From Coleophoma eucalyptorum (Eukaryota > Ascomycota > Leotiomycetes > Helotiales > Dermateaceae), in contig JALRME010000006.1 of the NCBI GenBank assembly GCA_026120035.1, positions 1,426,001-1,490,000 on the forward strand: a stretch of 64,000 bases of DNA, read 5' to 3'. The notes beneath the pieces are model-generated. The model was not told the DNA's origin, did no database searches, and saw nothing but the letters and a program-made list of their open reading frames with translations. Positions 45,425 to 57,585 of the stretch are shown piece by piece; the first letter of the stretch is position 1, and every line of letters starts with the position of its first letter. Position numbers and translations under genes: made by a program.

Positions 45425-46384
45425 TTATTCCTCATAGAACCATTCAGGAAGTCTTTTACGATTCTTATTCTTTTTTGGTTCCTCCGCCTCGTATATCCAC
45501 CACCCGGAGACTGGTTGCCCCGAATCCGGCCCAGGTGTCTCCCCAATGTAATCGTGTATCTTAAATAGCATGCGTGTTCCGTCTGGCCCAAGAACTAACG
45601 GGTCTGCCTCGGTCACTTTATGCCCTTTGCCAACATCAAGAATATTGCCACTGGAGGTTACACACATACCCACGGAGCGTGCAACCATCCTACAGTTATA
45701 TGGAGTGCCATTATCATTCACTTCAACGCACAGACACAGAGCCACTGGGAATCTCGTTCAACTCTACTTGATGATATAGTGTACCGTCCAGGTCACAACC
45801 AAGAGATCTGCCACCGCAATTATATGTCTCAACGGGACCTCCCAGCATGAGGCAAAGGCTTTTCCCACCAGCATGTCAAAAGCAGAATGCGGTTATCCAG
45901 CCAGAGAGATGAATGGGCCCGCTGCCGGAAGATTCATGAGTGATCTTGCGCCAAAATCTGATGACACTAGGATCGTCTGGGGAATCAAAAGACGAGACAA
46001 AGAAGTTCAGAACAAGTTTAAGAAGATGATAAAACCGAGTCGGCTGGAGGCCAAGTTGTGGCAGCATCTCAAGACGGTTCAGCATTTCTTCCCAATCAGC
46101 GCGAACTCCAAGAAGAGTTACGGATGGAATACCACACATAAGCGTTATCTTGTAGGTAAAGTATTTCTGTAGTGAGCCTATCATGAGAGCTGCAGCTACC
46201 ACCATGTCGGATTTTGTGGTAGTGCTGAATGATGGCATAACCCACGATCTACGATATTCGCCTCAATCATATCGGTCATCTGGAAGGCCAGAGGGTCAAA
46301 GTCAACCGTGTCTATCGTCCCAAATGCGATGACCTCGAGTTCCTTCTGACCCTCATGTTCACTCTGTTTCAAGTTGTTGCACAT
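45425..46384 (-). pseudogene. DUF4419-like protein fragment, frameshifted
   Basis: Three minus-strand frames give consecutive pieces of the large fungal DUF4419 family. 46384-46196 reads HEGQKELEV and VDFDPLAFQMTDMIE. 46238-45876 reads PSFSTTTKSDMVVAAALMI, KITLMCGIPSVTLLG, ADWEEMLNRLEML and GGSGP-like SGSGPIHLSGWITAF. 45745-45425 reads VNDNGTPYNCRMVARSVG and PVSGWWIYE. The joins are frameshifts without splice signals (around 46220 and 45745). The N-terminal third of the family is missing. The molecular role of DUF4419 proteins is not known to me. The fragment is tail-to-tail with the NRPS and is probably dead. Confidence 0.7.
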
Positions 46385-46800
46385 CAGATATAAACTATGC
46401 TTAGTTGAGTACGATCAATAGATAAAGTAACATCCATTTAGTCCAATAACATAGTAAAGAAGGGATTCAAGCTTTGAACATGTAAGCTAAGCTAAGCTAA
46501 ATATAACTCCTATATCAAAAATGCAGACCGTCAGACCTAGAACAGCTTGATCTTAAGATTGCAATCTCTCTAATGCACGTTAAGGTAACATAATCAAAGA
46601 TGAACCATATGAATAAAAGGTGCTAGACACATGACTAACAGCAGTAATTACTATTTCTGTGGATTTAAACATGCCTAAAACTGTGTTCAGATAACCTCTG
46701 TCATTACTTGAGATGCTGTTAGTATATACTTCATTATAATTCTTCGCCTGTCGCGAACCGTTAGATTAATTTCATATCACTCTCCTCCTCCATTTTCTGA

Positions 46801-48132
46801 CTAGTCATAGAGATCCTCAGCGGTGTTCCTCCCCCTCTCAGCAGCAGCCAAGATGTTTGAATATTCCTTTGATAAAGCCAATTCAGCAGCGCTTAGTTCT
46901 TGGTGAGCCTGCATTGCCCTCCGGAGGGCAGCAGTCAAGTCAGTATTTTGAGGGGAAGCCAGCGAAGGCCCTCGAACTTCTGGAGCGAGCACCTCTATGG
47001 AGGGATTTTTTGAGTGTACCTCAGAGTCACCATCAGGAGGCAGTCCTTTAGCTGCTTCTGGCGGCGAATGGTCTTCGGCGTCGTTGCACTCGTTTCCTTC
47101 TCGACGCGGGAGATCGACATTCATCAAATCAAGCGTCAATCGCATTCTTGATTATACAGATGCCACATATTCATCGTTACTTTTGATCCCTCGTGGCACC
47201 GAGTACATACCGATACAGCATAATACTGTCACGATGAATATGATAAAGACAGTGCGTGAATCGCCTGGTCCTGCATTGAATCCAAGTCGCGGGTCCACAG
47301 GAACCCAAAATATACTGCCAGTCCTGTCAGAAAAGATCCGAGGGAAAATTGATCATTGAACTTGGAGTCTCGAGAATGAGAGCCGAAAAGACGGACACAA
47401 CGCAAATCTTGCGTTGTTGAAGGTCAAAATTAGCAAAGAAGTCTTCCATCAACGCTCTACCCGCTTCAACATCTCTTTGGCTAGTATCTGACGTCGACGG
47501 AGCAGATGACCGTTTTATAAGTTCTTTGAGAGCTCTGAGATCTTTCAGATCGAGATAAGTGTCTAGACTTGATAACCAAGCTCGTAGAGTGCGTGCTTCA
47601 TATAGACTACCAACAATCCTTTGTAGGAGCACTGCGAAGAAAACAGATAATGTGCCAGAAATTAAACTTATGACAAAGCAGGCTCGAGCTACCCAATGAG
47701 TCTGGCTTAGGTACGCCAAGGAAAGTGCAGTGATGGCGATCTGGGTCACGATTGCTCCCTTCATAACATTAGAGCTGAATCTAGAAAATTCCATATACTC
47801 ACCGCAACAGAAGTAATATTGCAGTCATTGATATACGACTTTCTGAATTCAAGTACTATGTCATCATTACCATGTATGACATACTGGTCGATATGTTTCA
47901 ACAGCGAGTTCACACTAGGCATGAGGAAGCGAACGGCATTGAGAACTAACGCCCTATATTTCGCCCTAATGTGCGATTCAGTGGCACTTTCAGGCTCTCG
48001 GCCCAGATACTTGTCAATTTGGCTGAAGAATCGTCACAATGCTTTTGCTAATAAGTAATCTTCGAGATCTGGTGGGCGAGAATGATGATACATATAATGA
48101 GAATTTAGTGGAAACGGGAGATTGTGCGTCAT
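46801..48132 (-). pseudogene. Multi-pass fungal membrane protein, decayed
   Basis: The frame starts at ATG 48132 (MTHNLPFPLN) and reads SRPPDLEDYLLAKAL-stop-RFFSQIDKYLGREPESATES. The TGA sits where TGG (Trp) is expected. It continues with KYRALVLNAVRFLMPSVNSLL and a GTGAGT intron, then GAIVTQIAITALSLAYLSQTHWVARA and transmembrane helices. Near 47370 and 47290 the family-like sequence continues only by changing frame (SFLTGLAVYFGFLWTRDLDS, then NAGPGDSRTVFIIFIVTV). A charged C-terminal tail ends at 46801. I recognise the general pattern of a widespread ascomycete membrane protein of unknown function. One nonsense and at least two frameshifts argue for a pseudogene. Confidence 0.65.
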
Positions 48133-48743
48133 GCAAGTAGCCTGCAAGCTGGAATATTCAATCCTCGCATTATTGGCCACTTGATCGAGTGGCTGCTATT
48201 CCATCACCCGATGGCGTGCATAGAACACATGACCATAGAGCCATATGGCAGCAAAAGAATATTGAGATAGTGAACAGCCAAAAGCATCCTCCATCTAGCA
48301 GCCGTTATATACTCCAACTGTATGCCGACAAAAGATATGGTATCATGATTATAGCTGAGTATTAAATCTCTATCTGCCATTATAAAGCCGTTGAAATAAG
48401 ATCATGTGACCATACGACTGGCATCTATGTAAATGGATCGTCCACGCAGTCCTCGCCTTCACTTCTACATAGTTAATGACACAGAGAATCCAAACTCTGT
48501 TAATAATATACGGGTAGATACTATGATAGGCATCTAAAATTAGTGTAGTCAGCGACGGGCTCACTGTTGAAACATTTGTTTGAGAGATTCTTGTTAAAAT
48601 TAATAAAAATAGCTAAAGTAGCTTGATGAGTCTTATACCACCATTCAAATTAGGAACACATGATGTTCCCTATCCTATAAACATCTATGGCTGTCACGAT
48701 AATTAGCTAAAAGGATTCTACAAAAAAAACATTACTCCATGAA
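48133..48743. other. Intergenic region
   Basis: This 611-bp AT-rich gap holds the 3' flank of the ABC transporter and the 5' flank of the decayed membrane protein. No gene seen. Confidence 0.4.
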
Positions 48744-51700
48744 CTAGTTTTTCCCTCCCTTATTTAGAGTTCTAATACTCCACTTCTTAACTCGAAAGAG
48801 ATAATAAATAGCGATCGTCGCCAAAATGTTAAAAATTATATAAACCCACAAGAGACCAAAGTTGCGCCAACGTTCTGAAGGATAGATGTTAGAGCCGGCC
48901 AAATATTGAGCCCCATTGGTCAAGGGGCAATACTGGCAGGCTGCGGTTGCAGAAGGGTTGTAAAGCTGACCCAGTGCACCAGCTTCAAAATAACGAGCTA
49001 GGTATGTCTCACATGTTGAGTTAGGCGGCGGGTCGAAGACCGCAAGTTCGTTGGTTGCGCAGTGTACAATACGATTTGAAATAGCTGTCCCTGCCCATCC
49101 GCCGATAAGGTACGTAAGTGGCGATGCACGGTACATAAATATCCAAAATCCAGGCAAAGCATCAGGTGGCTGCAGTACACCATTGAAGGTAAGCATCATA
49201 CTGAAGAGTAGCGTCGCAATGTTTCCGGCAGTTTCTGCATCGGGCAGGGCAGCTATAACCATTTGCGAAAAGGTGGAGCTGAAGATCATGAATTCGATAA
49301 CGAAGAGTAGCATAAGACCCATATCTTGTGCGGATGCGTTGGCGCCAAAAACAGGAAAGTACCATGCTGCCCACGCAAGCACAGCGAGAAATACCTGGTA
49401 GGGTATTTCAACTATGATGTTTGCGAAGAGGAAGGCGACCCAAGAGTAGGATTTCGAAGGTTTTTCCCGGACTTCATATAATGAGCGTTGAATTACGAAA
49501 CGAGGCATAATCTTTATTTTGAAGATAGTCAGCAAAGCTTTTCTTGTATTAACCATCATAGTGGAGGTAATTACCTGCTGTACAAGAGTGGAGAAAATAG
49601 CGGTAAGCATGAAAATGGCAAACAAGGCATTTTGTAAATCTGCGTTAGTTGAGCCGACTTTCCAGAAGGTAAAGCCGATGAATAGAGCAGCCGCAATAAC
49701 AAGGGTGAATTTTCCATGAATATAATCTGGTGTCCTCCAGTACTGTTCGAATGCTCGCTTGGTCACATAGTAGATTTGTGAAGTGAGAGACATGGCGAAC
49801 TCATCGATAGGCAAAATTGTGCTCTGAATCTGCACATTCTCAGTTATCTGGATCCGTTGGAGCTCCTGTGTGGTGGTGCTGGCTTCTGGGCTGCTTTTCC
49901 ATATCGATGGCCAGTCCTCGCCCTTTTCCTGTCCGACAACTTCAAGGATATATTCACTATATTGTAATCAGACCAAAAAGAGCTAAAAATCATTTGACAA
50001 TTTACTAACGCAGGGTTCTCTTCAGGCTTGCAGTGATGAGCACCGTTGCCCTCGAAATAGTCGAGAATGGTGCGAGACTGTTGACCTATATCACCAAAGT
50101 ACACAGTTCTGCCGCCTTTGGCAAGGAACATGACGCGGTCAAATTGTTGGAACAGAAGAGCTGAAGGTTGATGAATAGTGCAGAGTACAGCTTGTCCGTT
50201 GTCGGCCAATTTGCGAAGCATAGAGATAATGGACCAAGAACTTTGAGAATCGAGACCGGACGTAGGCTCGTCGAGAACTGGAAATAAATTAGTATTAAAA
50301 TGAAGACCAGTATTGGGTTCGCTTACATAGAAGTAACTCTGGCTTAGCCACCATTTCCACGCCTATGCTCAGAAGTTTCCTTTGTTCGATGTTCAAGCCC
50401 TCACCAGGGATACCAACAACTGCATCTGCGAAGGGTTCCATCCGGAGAAACTCAATGATTTTCTCGACGTATTCTAATTTCTCTGTCTTTGGTACTGTTG
50501 ATGGTTGCCGAAGAACTGCAGAGAATTGCAATGCTTCGCGGACTGTAGTTGTTTCAAGGTGTAAGTCCTGCTGCTGAACATATCCAATCTTTCGTTGAAA
50601 TGAAGAGTCTGTAGGTTTCCCATTGACAAGCATATTTCCAGTAATCATACCTATAGAAGTTCTCTTTGAGAGTACATCTAGAAGTGAGGTTTTTCCAGCG
50701 CCACTCGCTCCCATTAGTGCTGTCAATGTTCCTGGCTTGACCCAACCAGAGACATGATCGAGAATGACGCGGTCCTCATTCTTTATTTTAATATTTAACG
50801 AGACATCATTCCAGGTAAAAGTATTTTTTTGTGCTGGAATTGCCTCAAGGCCATGGGCATCTTCGCTATCCTTCTCAGATTGGATGATTTCTTTGATGTT
50901 ACTTGAGGCACCACTTTCTTCATCTCCCAGCGAGCCTTGTATCGGACCTGGGACCTTTCCTCTTTGGAACACCAGTACCTCAGCAGTAGAACCAATGATG
51001 GAGTTCCATTCTGTGGCTATCAAATATGCCACCAGAAAGAAAATTAGAAAGGCAAAGAGAAAACCAAGATTCCGCCAGATGTGTGAGTAAGAGTACCCAT
51101 AAGCTGATTGGACCCATGCATCACCTAGGACAGCTTTCTCTCCAGCAACAGCTCCAGGAACTGCGCACTGGAAGTTATCGCCTGTGCCATATGGTGGAAC
51201 CAAGCTTGATTCCGCGCAGGGAAATCGTCGTCCGTGAACTTCATTTACTAGAAGGGCTTCGTAAGCATATGCAACAGGGTTGATCCAACTGGACCACTTG
51301 AACCACGGGTGCATGTAAGCTCTTTGAATTGCAAAGCCAGTGTAAACTGCAATCCATAGAACCATGACACCTGCAATGGCAAAAGCTTGAGATATAGCTT
51401 TGGTAGAAGCAGCAATGGTTCGAAATATAAAGCTCATCGTTAACATTGCCACAAAGCAAAAGAGGAAGAAGATGAAAAATTGAGCTGCCGTCGCCCTTAG
51501 TCCAGCTAGGAAGTATAAAATGAGGAGGAAGCAACCGTTTCCTACGATTTTAATCGGAAGATCCGAGAAGATACCTGCGGCAGCTTCCGTCCATGGGTGG
51601 TAGAATGCGAAGCTATTATGTTTAGCAACTATAGGTCTTTGATCATAAAGTCCGTTGATCTCAACAATAGATTGGAGGGCACTTAGCAATACCGCAAAAA

Positions 51701-53297
51701 AAGCAGCAGATCCTCTCGAGTAGAAACTGGCTGTAGTTGTAGAAGAGCCATAGAAGATGGAACCAACAATCAGGGCTTGAATAATCTGGCCAGCAACTGT
51801 TGATATTGTTGATGCTTTATCATTCCATAGTCTCTGATAGGCTCGTTTTGTACAAAGTCTTATTTGCATAGGTATGCTGATAAGGTAGGGGGAATCTTTT
51901 CGTGTATGCTTGGCTTGCATTTCCTGGTGTGCTTGTTGGAAAGCATTAAAATTGCTTTGGCCTTCCCCAAACTGCTTTTGGGCATTGTCTATGGCTTCCA
52001 AACATAATTGATATTCGTCCGAACCTTGCCAGTACCGCTCGAACTCGTCCGCTTTGCGGGGTACCTGCTTCTCGAAACCTTCACGAGTGACACGTTCGAG
52101 CGGGTTTGTGACCGAAGTGAGGAAATCTCCTGTAGTTTGCCGAGGTGGGCAGAGATAGCCCATGCGTTCGAAATAAGCCCGAGCATTTTGAGTAGGGCCA
52201 AAGTATATCTGCCGGCCTTCATAAAGAACAATGACCTTGTCGAACAGGTCAAAAATGCTTTGTGAAGCTTGATAGATGGCCACGGCATTTGTCACACCAG
52301 CTATATCGGAGGCTACTCGTAAAGACTTCACAAATTCGAGAGCAGTATTGGAGTCGAGCCCCCGGCTTGAGTTGTCCCATGCTGCAATTGTTGCACCGGC
52401 CAGTGCCATCTCCGCAATGCTCACCCGTTTTCGTTCACCACCACTCACTCCCCTGATGTAGTCATTTCCAACTTTGGTGTTTCTAGTGTGGCTTAGTCCG
52501 AAGACTTTCATTATGACTGCTGTTGTGTGATCGATCCATTGTTGTCGGGACGCGTCGAAGATTCGATTAGATGGTGTACGGCATGCAGCAGCAAATTCTA
52601 ATGTCTGACCGACGGTCAAATGTGGAAAGTGTTTCTCCGTCTCCTGATTGTACACCACATCACCTTTGAATCGCTTCAAAAACTGTTCTTGCGGAGCACC
52701 ATCGTAGCTAATAATTGATTCGTTTGATAGGCGCAATCCATTAAGCTCGCCGCACATGCTTTTCAAGAGCGTAGAGCAACCAGCCCCTGGTCTGCCAAGA
52801 ACGACTACCATCTCTCCACTTGAGATGTGACAGTTGATTTGCCTGAGAATTTGTTTTTCAGGCTGGTGACCAATATGTTCCTTCATGCGAAATGGAATGG
52901 CGAATGCTGACAAGACGCTGTCCTGTAGTTTTAAGGCCGCACCCGTACCAAAAACATCGAGGTTTCTGAGCGTAATCCCTGATTTTCGAAGATATCTCCC
53001 TTCTTGTTCTAACTGGCCCATGAATCTTTTCGCCCATTGAAGAAAGTCAAAATTGGAGCTCGATGGGTCAAGGGATGGATCGTTTATATCAACGTCATTC
53101 TGACCCTGTTCCCCCAAGGTTTCCTGCTTCGTGGCCTCGGGATCTGCGATGTGTGATATAGCGGTAGCTACTCGTGCCAATTCTGCTTCGCTCACATCTG
53201 AGGGTGAGGAAGTAGTTTTCTGGTTTCCGATCTCTGATGCAGTTTCTTCTTCGAGCTTTGCTATATTCTCTGGACTATATTCGACGGCTTCGCCCAT
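48744..53297 (-). CDS. PDR-type ABC transporter, full length
   Basis: Exons 53297-50327, 50277-50010, 49956-49575 and 49511-48744 give 1462 aa, the normal size for a (NBD-TMD)2 pleiotropic drug resistance transporter. NBD1 has GRPGAGCST (about 169, Cys for Lys as in all fungal PDR proteins), [13 protein letters not shown] (about 286) and [12 protein letters not shown]2 has GASGAGKTS (about 862), the variant C-loop [12 protein letters not shown], and [10 protein letters not shown] assembled across intron 1. Intron 3 (63 nt) has no stop, so the raw frame reads through; removing it restores [21 protein letters not shown]. The exporter sits at the plasma membrane and pumps hydrophobic compounds. 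Next to the NRPS it may export the product or give self-resistance. Confidence 0.95.
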
Positions 53298-53900
53298 CTT
53301 TGTAAACGGAGAGTGGCCTGGAAACCAAAGCTCAAAAATTGCGCGGTTGCGTGTGAAAACTCAAAATTGGGCTTTATTAAAATTTCGAATGAAGGCTACT
53401 AAATTTGACTGTAACTAATGGTAAGCTGAGAGGAAAGCTACATAGAGCAGAGATGAAGTCTTCCTGACTGTTTACCTTCAGAGTTCTTAAGTACCCTACT
53501 GCGGGTGAACGTTGATACCGAGAACGAAAAGCCGATCAGAGATCCTTGTTCAAGTACTATGTGACTTGTGGACTTATCTGGGCTTAATTTCCTGCCGACT
53601 TTTATAAATTGGTACCAGAGAGGGTCGCGGAGGACGGATCCTCTATTGTATGGTACCGCTGTTTATTTCCCGGATCTCCTGTCATCGCGGAGGTTGTTCT
53701 CGTCGCGTGCCTCCGGCACTAAACGACAACTAACGATACCTAATATCCACCATTGATTTGATCCTCATCATGGGCAGTGCGGCCCATTTAATATGATCGA
53801 CGCCAGAGTAATTGTTCGATTATGCGATAATATTTCTGGGCCCAATTCAAATCGTATGCAAATTATGTTGAGGATTAACTTACCCACTGGCTTGCCTAAC

Positions 53901-53920
53901 CATGTGACTTAAGTCACATG
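53901..53920. promoter_or_regulatory. Perfect 20-bp palindrome upstream of the ABC transporter
   Basis: CATGTGACTT is followed without spacer by its exact reverse complement AAGTCACATG, giving two inverted TGACT half-sites separated by TA. TGACAT follows at 53922-53927. Inverted TGAC sites are typical of fungal bZIP factors (Yap1/AP-1/Gcn4 type), which commonly control PDR transporters. It lies about 600 bp upstream of the ABC start, in a 1-kb gene-free interval (53298-54313) with no other gene. Confidence 0.5.
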
Positions 53921-54313
53921 ATGACATCATCATCAACATCCACTGAAGTAGGATCAGTCAAGAGCTGCGAATGAAGGAGTGACATTCTACACTTTTACCT
54001 TTTGATTTTTCATGTGCTGGCCACATCGTGATAATCCAATAGGGACTCTGTTAGCAGATAAAGGAATATTTATGAGGCCAAAACTTCTTTCAGAAAACAA
54101 TTACAATACAGCCAAGATGAAAATTTGCAAAGGCTCGATTTTTCTAGAGAGGAGTTTCTTGAAACTTCAAATATAGCAATTGATTTCCCCAAGCTCTATC
54201 GCCTATGCAGCCACCCCCAAAGAGAAGAATACAAATCATTATTAAAGTCAATAATTACATCCAATCAACTGCGATATATAATTCCAACCAAACTTTCAAT
54301 ATCAAATTCAATT

Positions 54314-57035
54314 CTAAGAAGGTGGCTCATAAGGGTTGTCCCCATAGTCATTAGAATAGTTCCACGGATCCCATGGCAGGTCATTGAAATAAAATGGTAA
54401 GAATGGCAACGCTGGGACAGGAGCCAGACCTTCAGTGGCCAAAGAGAAGCCAGGAGGAAAGTACGATGGCCCAAACTGTCCAAACTGTTCATAGTCATAA
54501 TTTTGGCCGGAGTCAACCTGCTCATTTTGAAATGGAGTTGCTGCCACAAAATTCGTATCAGAATCTGATATGCCATAGTTATAAGGGTGGTCACCGCCCG
54601 CCATTGAGCTTTCCTATTAATAGCGTTAGTGCTCAGGGTATTAGAAGAAACCCCAACAAGAGGAAATTTGTGATAATTGCTTCTGATATGAATATGCGTT
54701 GTGAAAGATGTTAAAAACTTACCTCCTCAAGTGGTATAAAGCCCCTTTGTCGTGTCTGTGAAGTATCGAGTTCATTATCATTTCGGACACGTTTATGGGG
54801 CTTCTTCTGAGTATTATTTTTCACGATGAAAGCGTCCGTGATATCCTGGATCCTTTCGAACAACATTGATACCATAGCTAATGGACTTCCCAACACGTCG
54901 TCTGGATAAGCCGCTGCAAAGAGGTGCGAGATTGCTGCCATCAATTTACGATCGGATTCGACGTATGAATCGCGTGGGTGTTGGAGAATGTTGGCGAAGA
55001 GTGTCAAAAAAGCATTTAATGGGTAGAAGAGTGCAAGTCTGTAACTAAGTCAGTAATTATGGTGATACTGTTAGGAAAGGTAGTACTTACCGCATCATTA
55101 CACTCCTTGGTAATCTACTTTTATCCTCAAAAAGTCCCAAAAGTTCTGCTGTGGACCGTGCTGCATTAAGACAATGAAGCTGGCTCGTGAAGAGACGATG
55201 ATGCACTTCTGTTTCCTCATCATTGGATCTGCTTGGATTCATTGTCCAAAGACTGCAATGTGCCGGAGAGCGGTGGATTGTTGTCAAACAATTGAAGTAT
55301 GCGAACCGTAGCATGATAGCCTGTAGCATTTGACTAGGACGACATGATAGAGTTGAGCCGGGTCGGACCTTCGGCGGTAATTCATTCTGCCATTGTTGAA
55401 GATCTTGGTCTAAGTGGGCGATGGACCTCAAGCGTTCTCCTACGGATCGTTTATGTGATCGTATAGAATAGAGCTCTGAGTACACCTTACTCTCTATTCG
55501 ACCCAGCATTACATGGTGATAGAAGGCATCCAATTTATCTTCGTCGTCATCTATACCTTCATAGTAATCTCCGCGTTTTGGTAGCTCGATATCCAAGTCA
55601 TCGTCATTAATGAAGGGTGGCCTTCCAAGACGCATTGCCATACCCTTATCTTGCATATATAAAATCCAGAAGACATTCCGACGAGTTCTGTAGTGTTCCT
55701 CAGAGATTCCATACTCCTTGGGATTCGAAATTCGTTTATGAAGCCCAATTGTGTGGGCAATCCGTGTGGCAGCGGCGAGAATTGTAGACATTGATTGCAA
55801 GTCAAGACAAGTCTCTAAGACGAAGCCCTATTGCTTGGTTAATGGAGTCGTTTTTGAGACAAAATGTTCGACTCACAATCGCCAGTAGGGCTTGGACACA
55901 TAGTAAAGTCTGCTTTGCAAAAAGAAGTTCTGTCATGACCCCAGATGCATTTTTAAAAAACGAGCCAAAGCTCCATGGCTGAGTTTGATCGTCCATGGCC
56001 GACTCGGGCGATGCTCCTTCAGTCCCCATTGATTCGCCCATGCTTCCCATCGCGCAGACAATGTTAAGCGAGGCATACCAGGCTGCATCCTGGGGAGGAT
56101 TAGGTGAATACTGGCGTTTAAGCAGACGCATAAAACTCTCTTCATCAAATAGTGGCATGACGGTATTGAGATCAGTGAAATAACCTGAAAAAGATATTAG
56201 CTTGTAGCAATTTTGTTCAGTGATCAATACTTTCGCCTGACGAAATAGTGTGCCACTTCACGAGGCGGGAGCATTGCTCGGTCTCTCGGACCACAAAAGT
56301 TGAGCAATCTTGTGGGGTTATCTGGACCCCGGGTTGCAGCTATTTCGGCCAAAAATCCCTGTAACTCATCTGAACCCATCTGCTCGGCAACCCATTGCAA
56401 ACCCCGTGGCGAAAACAGAGAGAGGCCGGATGAAGGACCTAAATGCAGGGGCCAATGGTCAGTTCTCGAAGCAGAAATACTTGATGTCCATACCCCAGAA
56501 AAGTGATGGTCCTGATTCATCCCCAATGATGAAAGTGGATAGCTTCTCAGATAGTATTTCTTGCTGTGTCGGCGTATCCTGATCACTATGCATCAGATCT
56601 GATGCATCAATTCCCGAAGCGGCAAGTAAGGATTCCAGCCGTCGTATACGATCTTCCATGTCAAGCAGGCTCTCACCTCTACGAATATTAGCAGTTCATT
56701 CCCATTCTCTATGCGTGGGGACCTATGAAAACCTTCTCTTGACCTGTGGTCGTCTTTTCACGGCATGAGAGGTGATGCACTGTACACCACGTGTGCTGCA
56801 ACGCTGGCAGCTACTTTCAGCATCTTCTCTATTGCATTTGATCTACATTAATATCAGCTACTATTCATCCGATATGATGCACACGGAGTCGGTGAGCATG
56901 CGCTGCCTCCTTTTGGATGTGGCTGACCTTCAATTTCCTACATGGATCACAAGAGCTCCGCAAGGGCACATTGGCCGCTTGGAGTTGATTTGGGTCGTTA
57001 GGCGTGGGTGCCTCGGATTCTGACGGTAGTTCCAT
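54314..57035 (-). CDS. Zn2Cys6 transcription factor with fungal_trans domain
   Basis: Eight exons give 758 aa: 57035-56928, 56842-56733, 56678-56494, 56438-56242, 56200-55877, 55827-55091, 55038-54723 and 54613-54314. The start codon is well upstream of the longest frames; it was chosen because splicing 36 codons to the next exon builds a complete zinc cluster, C-DP-C-RKLKIK-C-NREDAESS-C-QR-C-STRGVQ-C. A coiled coil follows (MEDRIRRLESLL). The middle-homology domain comes next (YFTDLNTVMPLFDEESF, AAATRIAHTIGLHKR, RRNVFWILYMQDKGMAMRLGRPP), and the C-terminus is Pro/Tyr/acid-rich. The donors at 56927 (GTCAGC), 56732 (GTTTTC) and 56241 (GTCAGG) are weak; the other junctions are standard. It sits upstream of the ABC gene on the same strand and is a candidate regulator of the exporter or of the cluster. 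Confidence 0.82.
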
Positions 57036-57585
57036 AGCCGGTGGATGTTTAGGGCAAGAATCACGGATGCTTATACTACAGCCGTTTACACTGGAACGAT
57101 GTAGATGCCATGAAGACTCAGTCAGTCGTACACAGCATTACACATGAGGTTACCTGTTTTAGCGATGTGGACCGTGCGCCGCAGGATTATCACGGAGGCA
57201 CACTTCGACCCGGAGTGCCGTCTTTGGCCTAGATGTTGATTTGGGTAGGTTTCAAGGCTGAGTATGTTTAAAGTTCAATTGCACCAATAGGCTTTTAGAC
57301 GTGTCATACACCAGTCATCCTCCGTGCTCCGTCGTAGTGATACGGGGAGGATCAACTGAAATTCCGTTGAACGGTGATGTTGACGTTAATCTACCAGGGC
57401 GATTAGATGTACATTTTTATAGCTATGGACGTAAATACCACGTCGCTCGTTATGCTACTTAATAGTAGGCTCTTCATACACTCGCTGCTATTTCTTCTTG
57501 ATATCTGCGCTGGTTCCTTTTCTCTGGAATATCCATCCATCTTCGCGTTCCTAGTTAAACCCCTTCCTTTCATTGTCGAGCCACC
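57036..57585. promoter_or_regulatory. Divergent promoter: Zn2Cys6 factor / RTA1-like gene
   Basis: A 550-bp gap between two divergent starts. It contains several CGG and CCG triplets (for example CGGAGG near 57193), but no spaced inverted pair that I would call an operator. Confidence 0.4.

Noticed and set aside
54125..54604. Plus- and minus-strand frames overlapping the last exon of the zinc-cluster gene
   Set aside because: They are shadows. The spliced minus-strand exon 54613-54314 continues the transcription factor in frame.
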